Shown here piece by piece: positions 25,371 through 34,645 of a stretch of DNA of 64,000 bases. The notes under the pieces were generated by a model, which was not told the origin of the DNA, did not search any database, and was given only the letters and a program-made list of their open reading frames with translations. Each line of letters opens with the position of its first letter. Positions within the stretch are counted from its first letter, which is position 1. The stretch is from Ochrobactrum sp. CGA5. Lineage in GTDB: Bacteria > Pseudomonadota > Alphaproteobacteria > Rhizobiales > Rhizobiaceae. Position numbers and translations under genes: made by a program. The stretch spans positions 62,001 to 126,000 of the forward strand of contig NZ_VCIG01000009.1 in assembly GCF_006345815.1 (NCBI RefSeq), in the 5' to 3' direction.

Positions 25371-28300
25371 TCAGTAGTCTTTTTCGTAGAAGATGCCGCC
25401 GCTGGAATCGCCTTCGGCACCGAGCGCGCCCTTGGCTTTCAGATTCTTGGTGATATCGAGATTGATGGTGCCCTTGGTCGAGCCGCCTGATCCTGCTTCC
25501 ACGCCCAGATAGATATTGTCGCGGATATAGCGACCGGCGCGAACTGCTGTCTGCCCCTTGTCATCCGTCACGACATCAAGATCGTCGAGACCTGTACCGG
25601 CACGCAGCTTGTTCATCAGCGAGTTGTCAGAACCGCCTGCAAGTTCTGCCGCCGCAGCAGCAAGCTGCGCGATCTGGAACGCTGACAATTCGCCGATGGA
25701 CCGCTTGAAGATGAGCTGCGCCAGCACTTCATCCTGCGGCAATTCCGGCGTTGAGGAAAACTGGATGTCGAGATTGTCGACCGTACCCCTCACCGTCACG
25801 ATAGCGGTAATTTCATTGCCTTCTGAACGGGCGACGAAGTTGAGCTGCGGATTGAGATCGCCAACCAGCGTGACATTGCCTTCATCGAAGGTGATACGCT
25901 GGCCGAGAATGCCGATGCGACCGCGGATCATGTCGAAGGCCCCGACCGGCTTAATGTCGGTGACCGGTCCGGTCAGGCGAAGACGTCCGCCCAGTTCCGT
26001 ATCCAGCCCACGACCACGCACGAAAATCTGATTGGGCGCATTAACGAGAACGTCGAGGCGCGGCACCGTCGGGCGTGCTGTTGGCGTCGGCACCTTGCTA
26101 CGACGCGTTTCAACCTTGGCCCGGTCAAGCGTCACCTGAACGTTTTTCGGCGTATTCTTGTGGCGAACAGGCACATAGGCTGCGCCGCCACCGAGATTTT
26201 CCGGGACCGAGATTTCCGCCCTGTCGACATCGATGCGCCCCGAAATCAGCGGATCGCGCATCAGCGGCCCGTTGATCGTGATCCCGCCATCGACCGTCGC
26301 CACGACCAGCTTGCCGTCGGCATAACGGGCACGATTGAGCTTGATCTCGATATTGGCCGGGAAGTTCGCTTCAGCATTGGTTGAAATCGTACCGCTGGCG
26401 GAAACCGATCCGCCACTGCCCAGTGCGGCATTGACCTGACGCAGCGTGACAGTTTCGCCATCCAGGCTGCCCATGACATTGATGTTGTTCAGGCGGACAT
26501 TAGTGTCGGGATCGAAAAAGGTTGCGCCATTGGTGGAGAACATGCCGCGCAATTGCGGCCGGTCGAAGCCACCCGAAACACTGGCCGTCAGCGTCAGTGT
26601 ACCGTTTGCCTGCGCACCGCGATCTGCCAGGAAACGGTTCGCGAGTGCCAGCGGAATGCTGCCATTGACATTGACCCCAAGCCCCTGCCCCGAGAACGGC
26701 ACCTTGCCATTGGCTGTGACGTTGAGACCACCTGGTCCGTCGACAGTCAGCGACGAAAAATCAATGGCCATGGCCGCATAGCTGCCGGCGGCCTGCAACG
26801 TAAGCGGCGCAAGTCCGTTATCGCGCAGCGGCTTGGCCGCAAGGCCGTTGCCACGCAGACTGAAGGCTGCTGCAGGATTGGTGAGTGGTCCCGTGACACG
26901 CGCCGTGCCGGTCACGTTACCGGCAAGATCCTGTCCCTTGACGACGCCATTCAGTGCCGTCAGCGGAAGATTGGCGAGATTAACGTCAACGGCCAGATCA
27001 CCCTTATCGAGCGGCACGCTGCCATTGGCGCGGACATCGATGCCGTTGCCATTTTGGGCACCTCCGGTCACATGCGCATCGACATTGAGCCGGTTATCAG
27101 CCGAAGTGCCCTTGGCATCGGCATTGAGAGCCGCAATGCCTTGCTTTTTAAGTTCGGCTGCCGTCACGCCCCGTGCATTCATGTCGAAGGCGACATTGGG
27201 CGCCTGCTTCGTACCGGTGATGCGGGCCGTACCGTTGACCGTTCCGCCAAGCCCCAGCTCAGGCTTGAACGTATTGGCGAGAGCCAGCGGCAGATTGGAA
27301 AGAGCAACCGAAAGATCAAGGCGACCATCGACCACGCCATTGACCTTGACCTGACCGGCGCTGGCATCAGCGCCCGTATTGATGATGATATCCCCTAAGG
27401 AGATTTCCTCGCCCTTCATGGAAATGATGGCGGGCGCGGCAAGATTGGCGCCAAGTGTGCCCTGCTTCACATGAGCAGAGGCAAGCCCCAGTTCAAAACC
27501 ACCATCCTTCGGCTCAAGCGAACCGGTGGCACTGGCGACCGTGCCTGTTTTCAGCTTGGTCTCGGCAGTGAAATCGGTTTTCGAGCCGGTCGCATTGGCC
27601 GTGGCGTCTAAGCTGTCAATACCGAACGTGCCAACCATGAGGTCGCGTGCTGCAGCATTGCCATCGACCACCGGAACCCCGAACAGGTCTTTCGCCGTCA
27701 GGGCAATGTCAGCCGATGTGATGCGATTGCCATTGACGTTGATATCCTTGGCATTGGCGGTGACCGAGGCATTCTGGCGACCGTCATTGGCGTCAAGCTT
27801 AATGTCGGCACTGGCGGCTCCGGTTGCCTCTGCCAGCGCGAGGGCCGCAGCCGTGGAAATATCCGGCGCGTCGAGCTTCAGCGCACCGGTGAAGAGACCT
27901 TTCGCGGTCTGGGTTACATTGCCGGCAAGATGCGCGCCGCCTGCATTGAAGACCAGATCAGTGAGACGTTTTTCGTCATTGACGATATCAATCAGCGTTC
28001 CGAGATCGATGCGCTGGCCATTGAGGAACGCGCTGCCAGCAAGCTTGCCGGAAAGAGCTGCGCCTGTTTTTGCATTGCCGTCGAGCATGGCATTGAAATC
28101 AAGCCCCCCGTCGGAAAGCGCGCGCCCGGCCAGAGTGCCTTGCGGCGCATCGGCGCGCAATGCCAGTGCGATCAGCTTATCGTCACCGCGCGCGCTGCCC
28201 TTGACGGTCATACGGCCCGATGCCTGATCCGAAAGCAGCTTGAGATCGGACAGCATGACGCCAAAGTCGAAACTTGCCTTATCGGAAGCGAATGAACCAT

Positions 28301-30113
28301 TGGCGGTGATCTGGCTCAGCTCGTTGCCGATGCGGAAATCACGCGCTGAAAAACCTTGTGCGCTGCGGCCAAGCGCACCGCTGAGATTGACGGCACCATC
28401 AAGAATGCGGTCAACGGCTTCCGTACCGGTGCGCATGTTCTGCGCCGTACCATTGAGGTCGAGTTGGAATGCGCCGCTGATCGGGCGAACAATGCCATTG
28501 GCGTTTACATCAATACTGCCTGCGAGGTTGCGGTCTGCCAGGGCGCCGAACGGCGCAAGGCTTGCCACCTTGGCGGCGATATTGCCGTTGAAGGCAAAGT
28601 CATCAATATTGCCCTTGAGATCGAGGCTAAGGCCGTTGCCGGCAATATTGGCCCGTGCAAGCTCAACCGGCGAACCGGCGCGCCATGAGCCGTCGATGGC
28701 AACATCAATCTTGTTTCCAAGCGCCTCGGCGATCTCCGCACGTTTCGCCGAAATGCCATCCATCCCGCCATTGACCTTGAAGGTGATATGGCGGTTGACG
28801 GCATCATTAAGGCTTTCAGCAACGCCGCCCATATCGAGCGCGATAGTTTTGGCGGAAATGGTCGCATTCCTGAGACCGGCAATGGCAAGAGTTCCCGTCC
28901 AGTCATTGGTCGGGCGATCACCGTAAGCGATCTTGAATTCTGCATTGTCGATATAGGTTTCAGCGCCCTTGACCGGCAGAAGAACGCGGCCCTTGCTCTC
29001 ATCGGCAACAGAAGCGTCGATGCGCAGCCTGTTCAGGAAGCGATCATTGCCGGTTTCGGCGGATGCCTTCAGTTTCAAGGCGGCAGTGTTCAGCACCAGA
29101 TCGTCAAGGCGGAAACCGCCTGCATCCTTGAGGAAGCCGTCGGCGGACAGTGTGGTTTCGGCACCGAAAAAATCGCGGAAGACCGGTGGCACGAGAACCG
29201 CGATCGGGCCATTGAAGCGGGCGGAGAAGAGGCGCCCGCCATCGGGCGCCTGACCTTGCCTGTTAAGCGCGAATTCGCCAGTCAGCGTGCGGCTACCATT
29301 GGTGTCGAGCGCCAGATCGACCTTCAATTCGTCGAGGGGGCCAGCGCCGGTCAAAGTGAGATTGACCGGAGGACGGCCATCGATGTTCAACAGGTTGGCG
29401 ACAATGCCGTTGGCCGGTTCCGAGACTTTAAGGTCGAGATCGACCTTCTGGTCGGCATTGGCGTAGGCCGCGCGAAGAGCGAAACTTCCGCCCGGACCGT
29501 CAAGACGCTTGATGTCGAAATTGGAAACCAGTGAACCGTCGGCCAGCGACAGACTGCCATTGGCCGACACTTCCGATTCGAGACCGAAAATTTCCGGTCC
29601 GAAATGCAGGCGCGCAATGGTGAGCTGGTCAAGATTGATCGAAACCGGCAGCTCCGGCAGGCTGAACGTCGACGACTCCGGCGACGGCAAGCTATTGTCG
29701 GGCAATGGCTTGCGGATAATGTCGATGCGCTCAGCGGCCAGCGACTGAATGCTGAGACGGCCAACGAGCAGCGCGGTACGGCTCCAATTGAGCTTGGCGT
29801 TCTCGACACGCAGCCAGACGCCTTCGCGGTCTGCAATGGTGATCGAGCTGACGGTCGCTTCCGAAGACAGCACACCGCTGATGCCGGAAATGGAAATGCG
29901 ACGGTTCGGCGCGGAAAGCTGGCTTTCCACAAAAGACAGGAAATAGGATTTTTCTTCTTCAGGCTGCGCCTGAGGCTCCGAACTGCCCGACTCCTGTGCC
30001 CCCGTGTTTATCTGAGCATGGGCTGTCACAGGTGTGTCCTGTTCCGGCCAGCCGAAAATGACTGCCGTAACGGCGAAAGCGACAAAGGCTATGATTGCGA
30101 GAAATCTGGTCAA
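25371..30113 (-). CDS. tamB: TamB, translocation and assembly module inner-membrane component
   Basis: A 1580-residue protein with one N-terminal membrane anchor (MTRFLAIIAFVAFAVTAVIF) and a very long repetitive beta-rich periplasmic body, full of Asn/Gly/Ala-rich AsmA-like segments that build a hydrophobic groove across the periplasm. The conserved DUF490 domain is at the C-terminus (PRLDVLVNAPNQIFVRGRGL through the final GGIFYEKDY). The TTG start overlaps the tamA TGA (TTGA), so translation is coupled. TamB works with TamA in outer-membrane protein insertion and lipid transport. The Brucella homologue has been described as MapB, with an envelope role; equivalence here is inferred. Confidence 0.93.
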   Translation of the reverse strand: MTRFLAIIAFVAFAVTAVIFGWPEQDTPVTAHAQINTGAQESGSSEPQAQPEEEKSYFLSFVESQLSAPNRRISISGISGVLSSEATVSSITIADREGVWLRVENAKLNWSRTALLVGRLSIQSLAAERIDIIRKPLPDNSLPSPESSTFSLPELPVSINLDQLTIARLHFGPEIFGLESEVSANGSLSLADGSLVSNFDIKRLDGPGGSFALRAAYANADQKVDLDLKVSEPANGIVANLLNIDGRPPVNLTLTGAGPLDELKVDLALDTNGSRTLTGEFALNRQGQAPDGGRLFSARFNGPIAVLVPPVFRDFFGAETTLSADGFLKDAGGFRLDDLVLNTAALKLKASAETGNDRFLNRLRIDASVADESKGRVLLPVKGAETYIDNAEFKIAYGDRPTNDWTGTLAIAGLRNATISAKTIALDMGGVAESLNDAVNRHITFKVNGGMDGISAKRAEIAEALGNKIDVAIDGSWRAGSPVELARANIAGNGLSLDLKGNIDDFAFNGNIAAKVASLAPFGALADRNLAGSIDVNANGIVRPISGAFQLDLNGTAQNMRTGTEAVDRILDGAVNLSGALGRSAQGFSARDFRIGNELSQITANGSFASDKASFDFGVMLSDLKLLSDQASGRMTVKGSARGDDKLIALALRADAPQGTLAGRALSDGGLDFNAMLDGNAKTGAALSGKLAGSAFLNGQRIDLGTLIDIVNDEKRLTDLVFNAGGAHLAGNVTQTAKGLFTGALKLDAPDISTAAALALAEATGAASADIKLDANDGRQNASVTANAKDINVNGNRITSADIALTAKDLFGVPVVDGNAAARDLMVGTFGIDSLDATANATGSKTDFTAETKLKTGTVASATGSLEPKDGGFELGLASAHVKQGTLGANLAAPAIISMKGEEISLGDIIINTGADASAGQVKVNGVVDGRLDLSVALSNLPLALANTFKPELGLGGTVNGTARITGTKQAPNVAFDMNARGVTAAELKKQGIAALNADAKGTSADNRLNVDAHVTGGAQNGNGIDVRANGSVPLDKGDLAVDVNLANLPLTALNGVVKGQDLAGNVTGTARVTGPLTNPAAAFSLRGNGLAAKPLRDNGLAPLTLQAAGSYAAMAIDFSSLTVDGPGGLNVTANGKVPFSGQGLGVNVNGSIPLALANRFLADRGAQANGTLTLTASVSGGFDRPQLRGMFSTNGATFFDPDTNVRLNNINVMGSLDGETVTLRQVNAALGSGGSVSASGTISTNAEANFPANIEIKLNRARYADGKLVVATVDGGITINGPLMRDPLISGRIDVDRAEISVPENLGGGAAYVPVRHKNTPKNVQVTLDRAKVETRRSKVPTPTARPTVPRLDVLVNAPNQIFVRGRGLDTELGGRLRLTGPVTDIKPVGAFDMIRGRIGILGQRITFDEGNVTLVGDLNPQLNFVARSEGNEITAIVTVRGTVDNLDIQFSSTPELPQDEVLAQLIFKRSIGELSAFQIAQLAAAAAELAGGSDNSLMNKLRAGTGLDDLDVVTDDKGQTAVRAGRYIRDNIYLGVEAGSGGSTKGTINLDITKNLKAKGALGAEGDSSGGIFYEKDY

Positions 30114-32125
30114 AACGCCTGTCCTATACCGACGTACAAGCCATAGCTCGGATCACCCGAGCGGCGGTTGAGCGGAACGGCGACATCAAGGCGGATCGGT
30201 CCGAGACCGGTCAGATAGCGTAGACCGCCACCGACACCGACACGCATCTGTTCTGAGAAATCAGGAAACGACTTTTCGCCGACATAACCTGCATCGACAA
30301 ACGCCACCGCACCGATGGAATCAGTGATGCGGGTGCGCACTTCGCCATTGGCCTCGACAAGGGAACGCCCGCCGATGATCTCGCCATTGCCCGCGCTGAC
30401 CCCGATATTGCGATAGCCGTAGCCGCGGACCGAACCGCCGCCGCCCGCCAGAAAGAGTTGGCTCGGCGGCAGGTCCTCGATGGAGGCACCAACAATCGAA
30501 CCAACCTTGAGACGGCCTGCCAGGATCACACGGTCCTTTTCGCCAAAGCCGTAATAGGTGCGACCTTCAGCGGTGAAGCGCGTGGCGAAATTGCCATACT
30601 GGAATTCATAGAAGGGCTGGATGTTACCTTCCAGATAGATGCCCGAACTCGGGTCCGGCTTGTTGTTGCGGTTGTCAAAGAGGAGATTGCCCTCAAGCCC
30701 CGCTGTCGTGAAAGTGCGGTCGCCGAATACATCGTCGTTGAAGCGGCCATGGCTGGCCTTCGCATAGAGCGCGCCCGACAGCTCGTCGCTGAATATCTGC
30801 GTAAAACCGGTCTTCGCATTGACCGAGGTTTCGGTATAGGCGTCCAGCACCTCACGCTTGGCATCGAGCGAGGCAACAAAATCCGTATCTGGCGTATAGA
30901 CGCCCGGCTTGGTGAAGGTTGTACCCAGAAGATAGGTAAAGTTCTTCGGATCGAAGGAATTGTCCTGCGTGCCGCCAATGCCGCTAACCTTGGCGTCGAA
31001 GCGCAGGCGCTCTCCGCGCCCGAAAAGGTTGCGGTGCATCCAGTAGCCGGTCAGGCCGAAACCGTCGATGGTCGAATATTCCGCACCGAAGCCGAAGCGG
31101 CGCGGCTTGCGTTCCTGCACATTGAGCGTCATCGGTAGACTGCCGTCCGGCTCGATCTTTTCGGCTTCCTGGAAACTCATTGCACGGAATACTTCCATGC
31201 GACCGAGACGTTTCTTGGCTTTCTCGATATCGTCGGGATCGTATTGCTGACCCGGTTTCAGCCCCGTCATCCAGGCCACGAATTGCGGGTCCATGCGCGC
31301 CGTACCAAGCACGCTAACCGGACCGTAATGCGCTTTCTGGCCGGGATCGAGCGAAACGTCAGCGGAAACCCGATTGTCTGCATGGTCGGCAACAATGTCC
31401 TCGCCAGTGACCCGCGCTTTCGCGTAGCCCTGCTGACGCCAGGCCTCAACGGCAAGGCGTTCGGCCTTGATGACAGTCCCGGATCGCGCCACCTGTCCTG
31501 GCGCGAAGCCGACGTCTTCCGGCGACTGCACGTGATCGCGCTTGTCGACCGGCGGCGGGGCAATGTTGGAAATGGCCGTGCGCGAAAACAGGAACTGCGG
31601 ACCCGGATCGACCGAAATAGCGACCTTGGCATCATTGGGGATTTCCGCGTCGGGCGGAATGTCGTTTGCCTCTCGCCCATCGACTTGAATGGAGATCGTA
31701 CCGCCATAGCGACCCTCGCCATAGAGCGCGGCTAGAATACGGCGATAATCGCCGCGCGCCTTGGACAGCAGCCCGGCAGAGCCAGACGCAGGTCTTTCTG
31801 CATCGGAAACCAGGCTTGACGCCCCTTCAATGGTGGATTTCAGATCGGCTTCCCTACCGTCCGCATTCTTGCGGTCGCCGGTGGTCGTGACCTCGACTGT
31901 GTAAGTTTTGGGGTCGATGATATCGGGATCTTCCTTCTTGTCCTCGCCCCACAGACGAACACCAAAGATCTCGAACGCCAATGCAGGCGATACCGCGAAG
32001 GAAGAAAAATGCGCCGCCAGCAAAAGCACGGCGATGCTCCTTCCCTGTATCGTCCTGTTACTCCAAGTCATACGCGCTACTGTCCGGTTCCTATCTATGC
32101 GGTCGCCTGGAAGCGTCCCGTTCAT
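30110..32125 (-). CDS. tamA: TamA, BamA-family outer-membrane assembly protein
   Basis: A 671-residue outer-membrane protein. A signal peptide ends at SPALA before FEIFGVRLWG. POTRA domains cover about residues 60-330 (FLFSRTAISN, QGYAKARVTGEDIVADHADN, KKRLGRMEVFRAMSFQEAEK). The C-terminal 16-strand barrel includes RRFGFGAEYSTIDGFGLTGY and the lid motif VRGYGYR, and ends GLYVGIGQAF with a terminal Phe. The start could also be ATG 32071, which gives a shorter, more typical signal peptide. It is followed by tamB with a TTGA overlap. Confidence 0.92.
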   Translation of the reverse strand: MNGTLPGDRIDRNRTVARMTWSNRTIQGRSIAVLLLAAHFSSFAVSPALAFEIFGVRLWGEDKKEDPDIIDPKTYTVEVTTTGDRKNADGREADLKSTIEGASSLVSDAERPASGSAGLLSKARGDYRRILAALYGEGRYGGTISIQVDGREANDIPPDAEIPNDAKVAISVDPGPQFLFSRTAISNIAPPPVDKRDHVQSPEDVGFAPGQVARSGTVIKAERLAVEAWRQQGYAKARVTGEDIVADHADNRVSADVSLDPGQKAHYGPVSVLGTARMDPQFVAWMTGLKPGQQYDPDDIEKAKKRLGRMEVFRAMSFQEAEKIEPDGSLPMTLNVQERKPRRFGFGAEYSTIDGFGLTGYWMHRNLFGRGERLRFDAKVSGIGGTQDNSFDPKNFTYLLGTTFTKPGVYTPDTDFVASLDAKREVLDAYTETSVNAKTGFTQIFSDELSGALYAKASHGRFNDDVFGDRTFTTAGLEGNLLFDNRNNKPDPSSGIYLEGNIQPFYEFQYGNFATRFTAEGRTYYGFGEKDRVILAGRLKVGSIVGASIEDLPPSQLFLAGGGGSVRGYGYRNIGVSAGNGEIIGGRSLVEANGEVRTRITDSIGAVAFVDAGYVGEKSFPDFSEQMRVGVGGGLRYLTGLGPIRLDVAVPLNRRSGDPSYGLYVGIGQAF

Positions 32126-32301
32126 CACCCCCAGCCCAGGACGATTCAGGGATTACCATAGGGAGAACGGAAGTCCAAGCAACAACGCTAGATATGGACC
32201 ATTTCAGTCAATGGAGTATTAACGTTACCACACCATTGCAAATTCCCGTTAGAATTGAACCAGTCAGACGCATATTTCGCATTGATTGCGGAAACAAGGC
32301 T

Positions 32302-32382
32302 GATGAGAAACGGCTCGCCGACGGGGGTGCTGTCGGCGAGCCGCCTATCAGGTCATTGGGAGGAGGAGGGAACGACCTGATA
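32302..32382 (-). ncRNA. Candidate small RNA with pyrimidine-rich loop, downstream of the SH3 gene
   Basis: Read on the minus strand: TATCAGGTC and GACCTGATA make a 9-bp stem holding a 19-base loop with CCCTCCTCCTCCC. Two bases later a 12-bp stem, CGGCTCGCCGAC / GTCGGCGAGCCG (32343-32311), is followed by TTTCTC, a Rho-independent terminator. An anti-Shine-Dalgarno loop ahead of a terminator is the design of the alphaproteobacterial alpha-r14/cuckoo-type small RNAs. It starts about 37 bases after the SH3 stop and no promoter is evident, so it may be cut from that messenger. Confidence 0.6.
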
Positions 32383-32418
32383 AAGTTTGGCTATGGTTGC
32401 AGTGCCGACTAACGTCGG

Positions 32419-33153
32419 TCAGCGTCCGGCATGCATCGGCCGCACATTGCCGAAGTGCATGCCGCCACCAAAACCACCACCGCCGAATCCGCGATTGACG
32501 AATGCAGGTCGGTTGAAACCAGCGAAGCCGCCAGGGGACATTACGGGACCGGGGCCCCAGCTGCGGCGTATCTGACCTTGCGGCCATCCGCGTCCGCCCC
32601 AGCCACCACGGCCATTCCACTGCGGGCCGCGACCCCAATGGTTGTTCCAGCCGCCGCGATTGGACTGGCAATTACGACCGATACAGCCGTTGATATAGTT
32701 CGGCCCACCACGCCAGCCCGGGCCCCAGCCGCCGCCCCAACCAGGCCCCCAGCCGGGACCCCAGTAACCGCCGGTCGCCCAGCCAAGGGCTATTCCGACA
32801 CCCAAGCCGTCAGCGTAGCCGTCGTTATTGACGATCACCGTGGTGTTGGAGGGTGCCGCGTAGGCGGGACCGCTATAGGCGCCGAAACGGACATAACGCG
32901 CAGAAACCCAGCCGACCCTGTTGCCGTTATAAATCTGGCACCAACCGTTGCGGCACGAACCCGCATTGACGGTCGCGCCTGCGGGGAGCGCTGCGAGCCG
33001 TCCGTAATTGGCGCCCGGTCCCGAGCGGACATTGACCGAAGCCGAGACATAAGCCGTTGCAGCCGAGGCGATGGCGGGCGCGAACAAGGCTGCCGCAATG
33101 ACAGCAGCCCCAATAGCACGATTTTTAGTAAGCATTCCCTTAAATAAAGACAT
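32419..33153 (-). CDS. Secreted SH3-domain protein with Gly/Trp/Arg-rich tail
   Basis: A 244-residue exported protein. The signal peptide (GAAVIAAALFAPAIASA) is followed by a bacterial SH3 domain (about 35-90: AYVSASVNVRSGPGANYGRL, NGWCQIYNGNRVGWVSARYV), with a Cys pair probably disulfide bonded. The remaining 150 residues are low complexity: GWGPGWGGGWGPGWRGG, many Asn, Trp and Arg residues, and a second Cys pair (CIGRNC). The ATG at 33153 is preceded by GGAGAAG. SH3 domains in this setting often bind peptidoglycan. It is flanked on both sides by candidate small RNAs on the same strand. Confidence 0.85.
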   Translation of the reverse strand: MSLFKGMLTKNRAIGAAVIAAALFAPAIASAATAYVSASVNVRSGPGANYGRLAALPAGATVNAGSCRNGWCQIYNGNRVGWVSARYVRFGAYSGPAYAAPSNTTVIVNNDGYADGLGVGIALGWATGGYWGPGWGPGWGGGWGPGWRGGPNYINGCIGRNCQSNRGGWNNHWGRGPQWNGRGGWGGRGWPQGQIRRSWGPGPVMSPGGFAGFNRPAFVNRGFGGGGFGGGMHFGNVRPMHAGR

Positions 33154-33383
33154 CGCATCTTCTCCAGATTAGCGATCAAACAGAGACGAATTAAGTATCT
33201 AATGCGACCTAATCTATGTTTATGTTGTACACGATGCAAACAACATACGCAATAATGGTAAATTTACGGCATATATTACAATATTCTACACTTCTACATT
33301 AAATATAATAATCTTGATTTTACAGAGTGTATCAACGGAATTACAGCAAGTTGATTAAAAATTTAAATAATGTTTCTAAGCAA

Positions 33384-33454
33384 ACAAAAAAGGCGCCCCG
33401 GAGGGAACCGGGGCGCCACGCGGCTTTGGGGGAGAGAGGGAGGATAAAGCCGCG
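33384..33454 (-). ncRNA. Candidate small RNA with pyrimidine-rich loop, upstream of the SH3 gene
   Basis: Read on the minus strand: CGCGGCTTT and AAAGCCGCG (33454-33419) form a 9-bp stem with an 18-base loop containing CCTCCCTCTCTCCCCC. One base later GGCGCCCCG / CGGGGCGCC (33417-33392) with loop GTTCCCTC is followed by TTTTTTGTTTG, a textbook terminator. The stem, loop and spacing match the element at 32302-32382. A further hairpin (TCCCTGCA/TGCAGGGA, 33501-33526) may mark the 5' part. The cyo terminator lies upstream, so an own promoter is expected; I could not identify it. Confidence 0.65.
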
Positions 33455-33610
33455 ATCACGGGCCGTCAGGCCAGTTGCTCTGCAAGGTTCAAGGACGCCC
33501 TCCCTGCAAGCACTACGATGCAGGGAAGCATTTGACGAAGCTGTACTATCAAAGCGCCAAGATGCTGTGCATCACCCCTTGAAAAGCTCGATCACTACAT
33601 GGGCTGAAAC

Positions 33611-33641
33611 AAGTCTCGATAAGTCTAGCTTATCGAGACTT
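33611..33641 (-). terminator. Terminator of the cyo operon
   Basis: A perfect 13-bp stem, AAGTCTCGATAAG (33611-33623) with CTTATCGAGACTT (33629-33641), starts five bases after the cyoD stop. The minus-strand tail (GTTTCAG) is only moderately T-rich. Confidence 0.7.
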
Positions 33642-33645
33642 GGCA

Positions 33646-34011
33646 TTACGGCAGATTGCGCACGTCTTCCGGTGACATGTACATCGGCATCATGTTGGTA
33701 TCGAGGTGATGCATGACCCAGATGGAGCCAGCAAGAACGATAGCCAGAATGATGACCGTGAAGATGAAGGCCAGAATGTTCCAGCCGCCTTCCGACTTCG
33801 GATCAAGGTGCAGGAAGTAAACCAGATGCACCACAATCTGAACCGCGGCCATTCCAATGACAATCGCCGCGGTTGTTGCTGGCGTGAAATAGCCATTCAT
33901 TGCCAACATAAACGGAACGATCGTGAGGACAATCGCGAGAGCCAGACCAATCAGGTAGGACTTCAGGTTGCCGTGTGCGGCGTGATCATGTGTTTCGTGT
34001 GCAGAGCTCAT
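33646..34011 (-). CDS. cyoD: CyoD, cytochrome o ubiquinol oxidase subunit IV
   Basis: A 121-residue protein with three membrane helices (YLIGLALAIVLTIVPFMLAM, AIVIGMAAVQIVVHLVYFLH, ILAFIFTVIILAIVLAGSIW). The N-terminus is His-rich (SSAHETHDHAAHG). Subunit IV helps assemble the bo3 oxidase. Start ATG 34011 shares one base with the cyoC stop (TGATG), so it is coupled to cyoC. It is last in cyoABCD; no cyoE haem O synthase gene follows. Confidence 0.92.
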   Translation of the reverse strand: MSSAHETHDHAAHGNLKSYLIGLALAIVLTIVPFMLAMNGYFTPATTAAIVIGMAAVQIVVHLVYFLHLDPKSEGGWNILAFIFTVIILAIVLAGSIWVMHHLDTNMMPMYMSPEDVRNLP

Positions 34012-34640
34012 CACAGTACACCCAACAGATAGACAAGGGTAAAGACGCCGATCCAGATAATATCCAGGAAGTGCCAGAAGAGGCTGAGACACATCACGCG
34101 CGTCTGGTTCTTTTCCGTCAGGCCATCGCGCAGGAGCTGGGCGGAAAGCACCAGAATCCAGATCAGACCCGACGTGATATGAAGACCGTGGGTTCCTACC
34201 AGTGCAAAGAAAGCAGAAAGGAACGCGCTACGGCCCGGACCTGCGCCCTCATGGATCAGGTGATTGAACTCATAGACTTCCATCGCCAGGAAGGCTGCAC
34301 CGAGCAGGAAGGTGACACCCAGCCAGAACAGCAAGCCTGCGCGGTTCTTTTTGAACATGGACAGCGTGGCCAGACCATAGGTCAGCGATGAGGCCAGCAG
34401 CAGCATGGTTTCGATCAGAACGAAGTTCAGATCGAACAGTTCACGGCCGGTTGGGCCACCCGCGAACTGATGCGCCAGAACGGCATAGGTTGCAAAGAGT
34501 CCCGAAAAGAGGACGCAATCGCTCATCAGGTAGATCCAGAAGCCGACCAGCGTGGTCGACCCTGCATCGTGATGGTCCTCGTGCGCGGGATGCTCGTTTC
34601 CGCCCGTGAACGGAGCGGCGGTTGAAATGCTTGCGCTCAT
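34011..34640 (-). CDS. cyoC: CyoC, cytochrome o ubiquinol oxidase subunit III
   Basis: A 209-residue five-helix membrane protein. Its features are [20 protein letters not shown] near the start, then [26 protein letters not shown] and [20 protein letters not shown], all typical of heme-copper oxidase subunit III. The start [14 protein letters not shown] lies five bases after the cyoB stop. Confidence 0.94.
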   Translation of the reverse strand: MSASISTAAPFTGGNEHPAHEDHHDAGSTTLVGFWIYLMSDCVLFSGLFATYAVLAHQFAGGPTGRELFDLNFVLIETMLLLASSLTYGLATLSMFKKNRAGLLFWLGVTFLLGAAFLAMEVYEFNHLIHEGAGPGRSAFLSAFFALVGTHGLHITSGLIWILVLSAQLLRDGLTEKNQTRVMCLSLFWHFLDIIWIGVFTLVYLLGVL

Positions 34641-34645
34641 CGGAA

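Noticed and set aside
26553-27398. Open frames on the plus strand opposite tamB
   Set aside because: The tamB frame is continuous over 1580 codons and the opposite frames lack ribosome sites and domains.
32431-33147. 238-codon open frame opposite the SH3 gene
   Set aside because: Low-complexity Ala/Thr/Pro product arises from the Gly/Trp-rich tail of the real gene.
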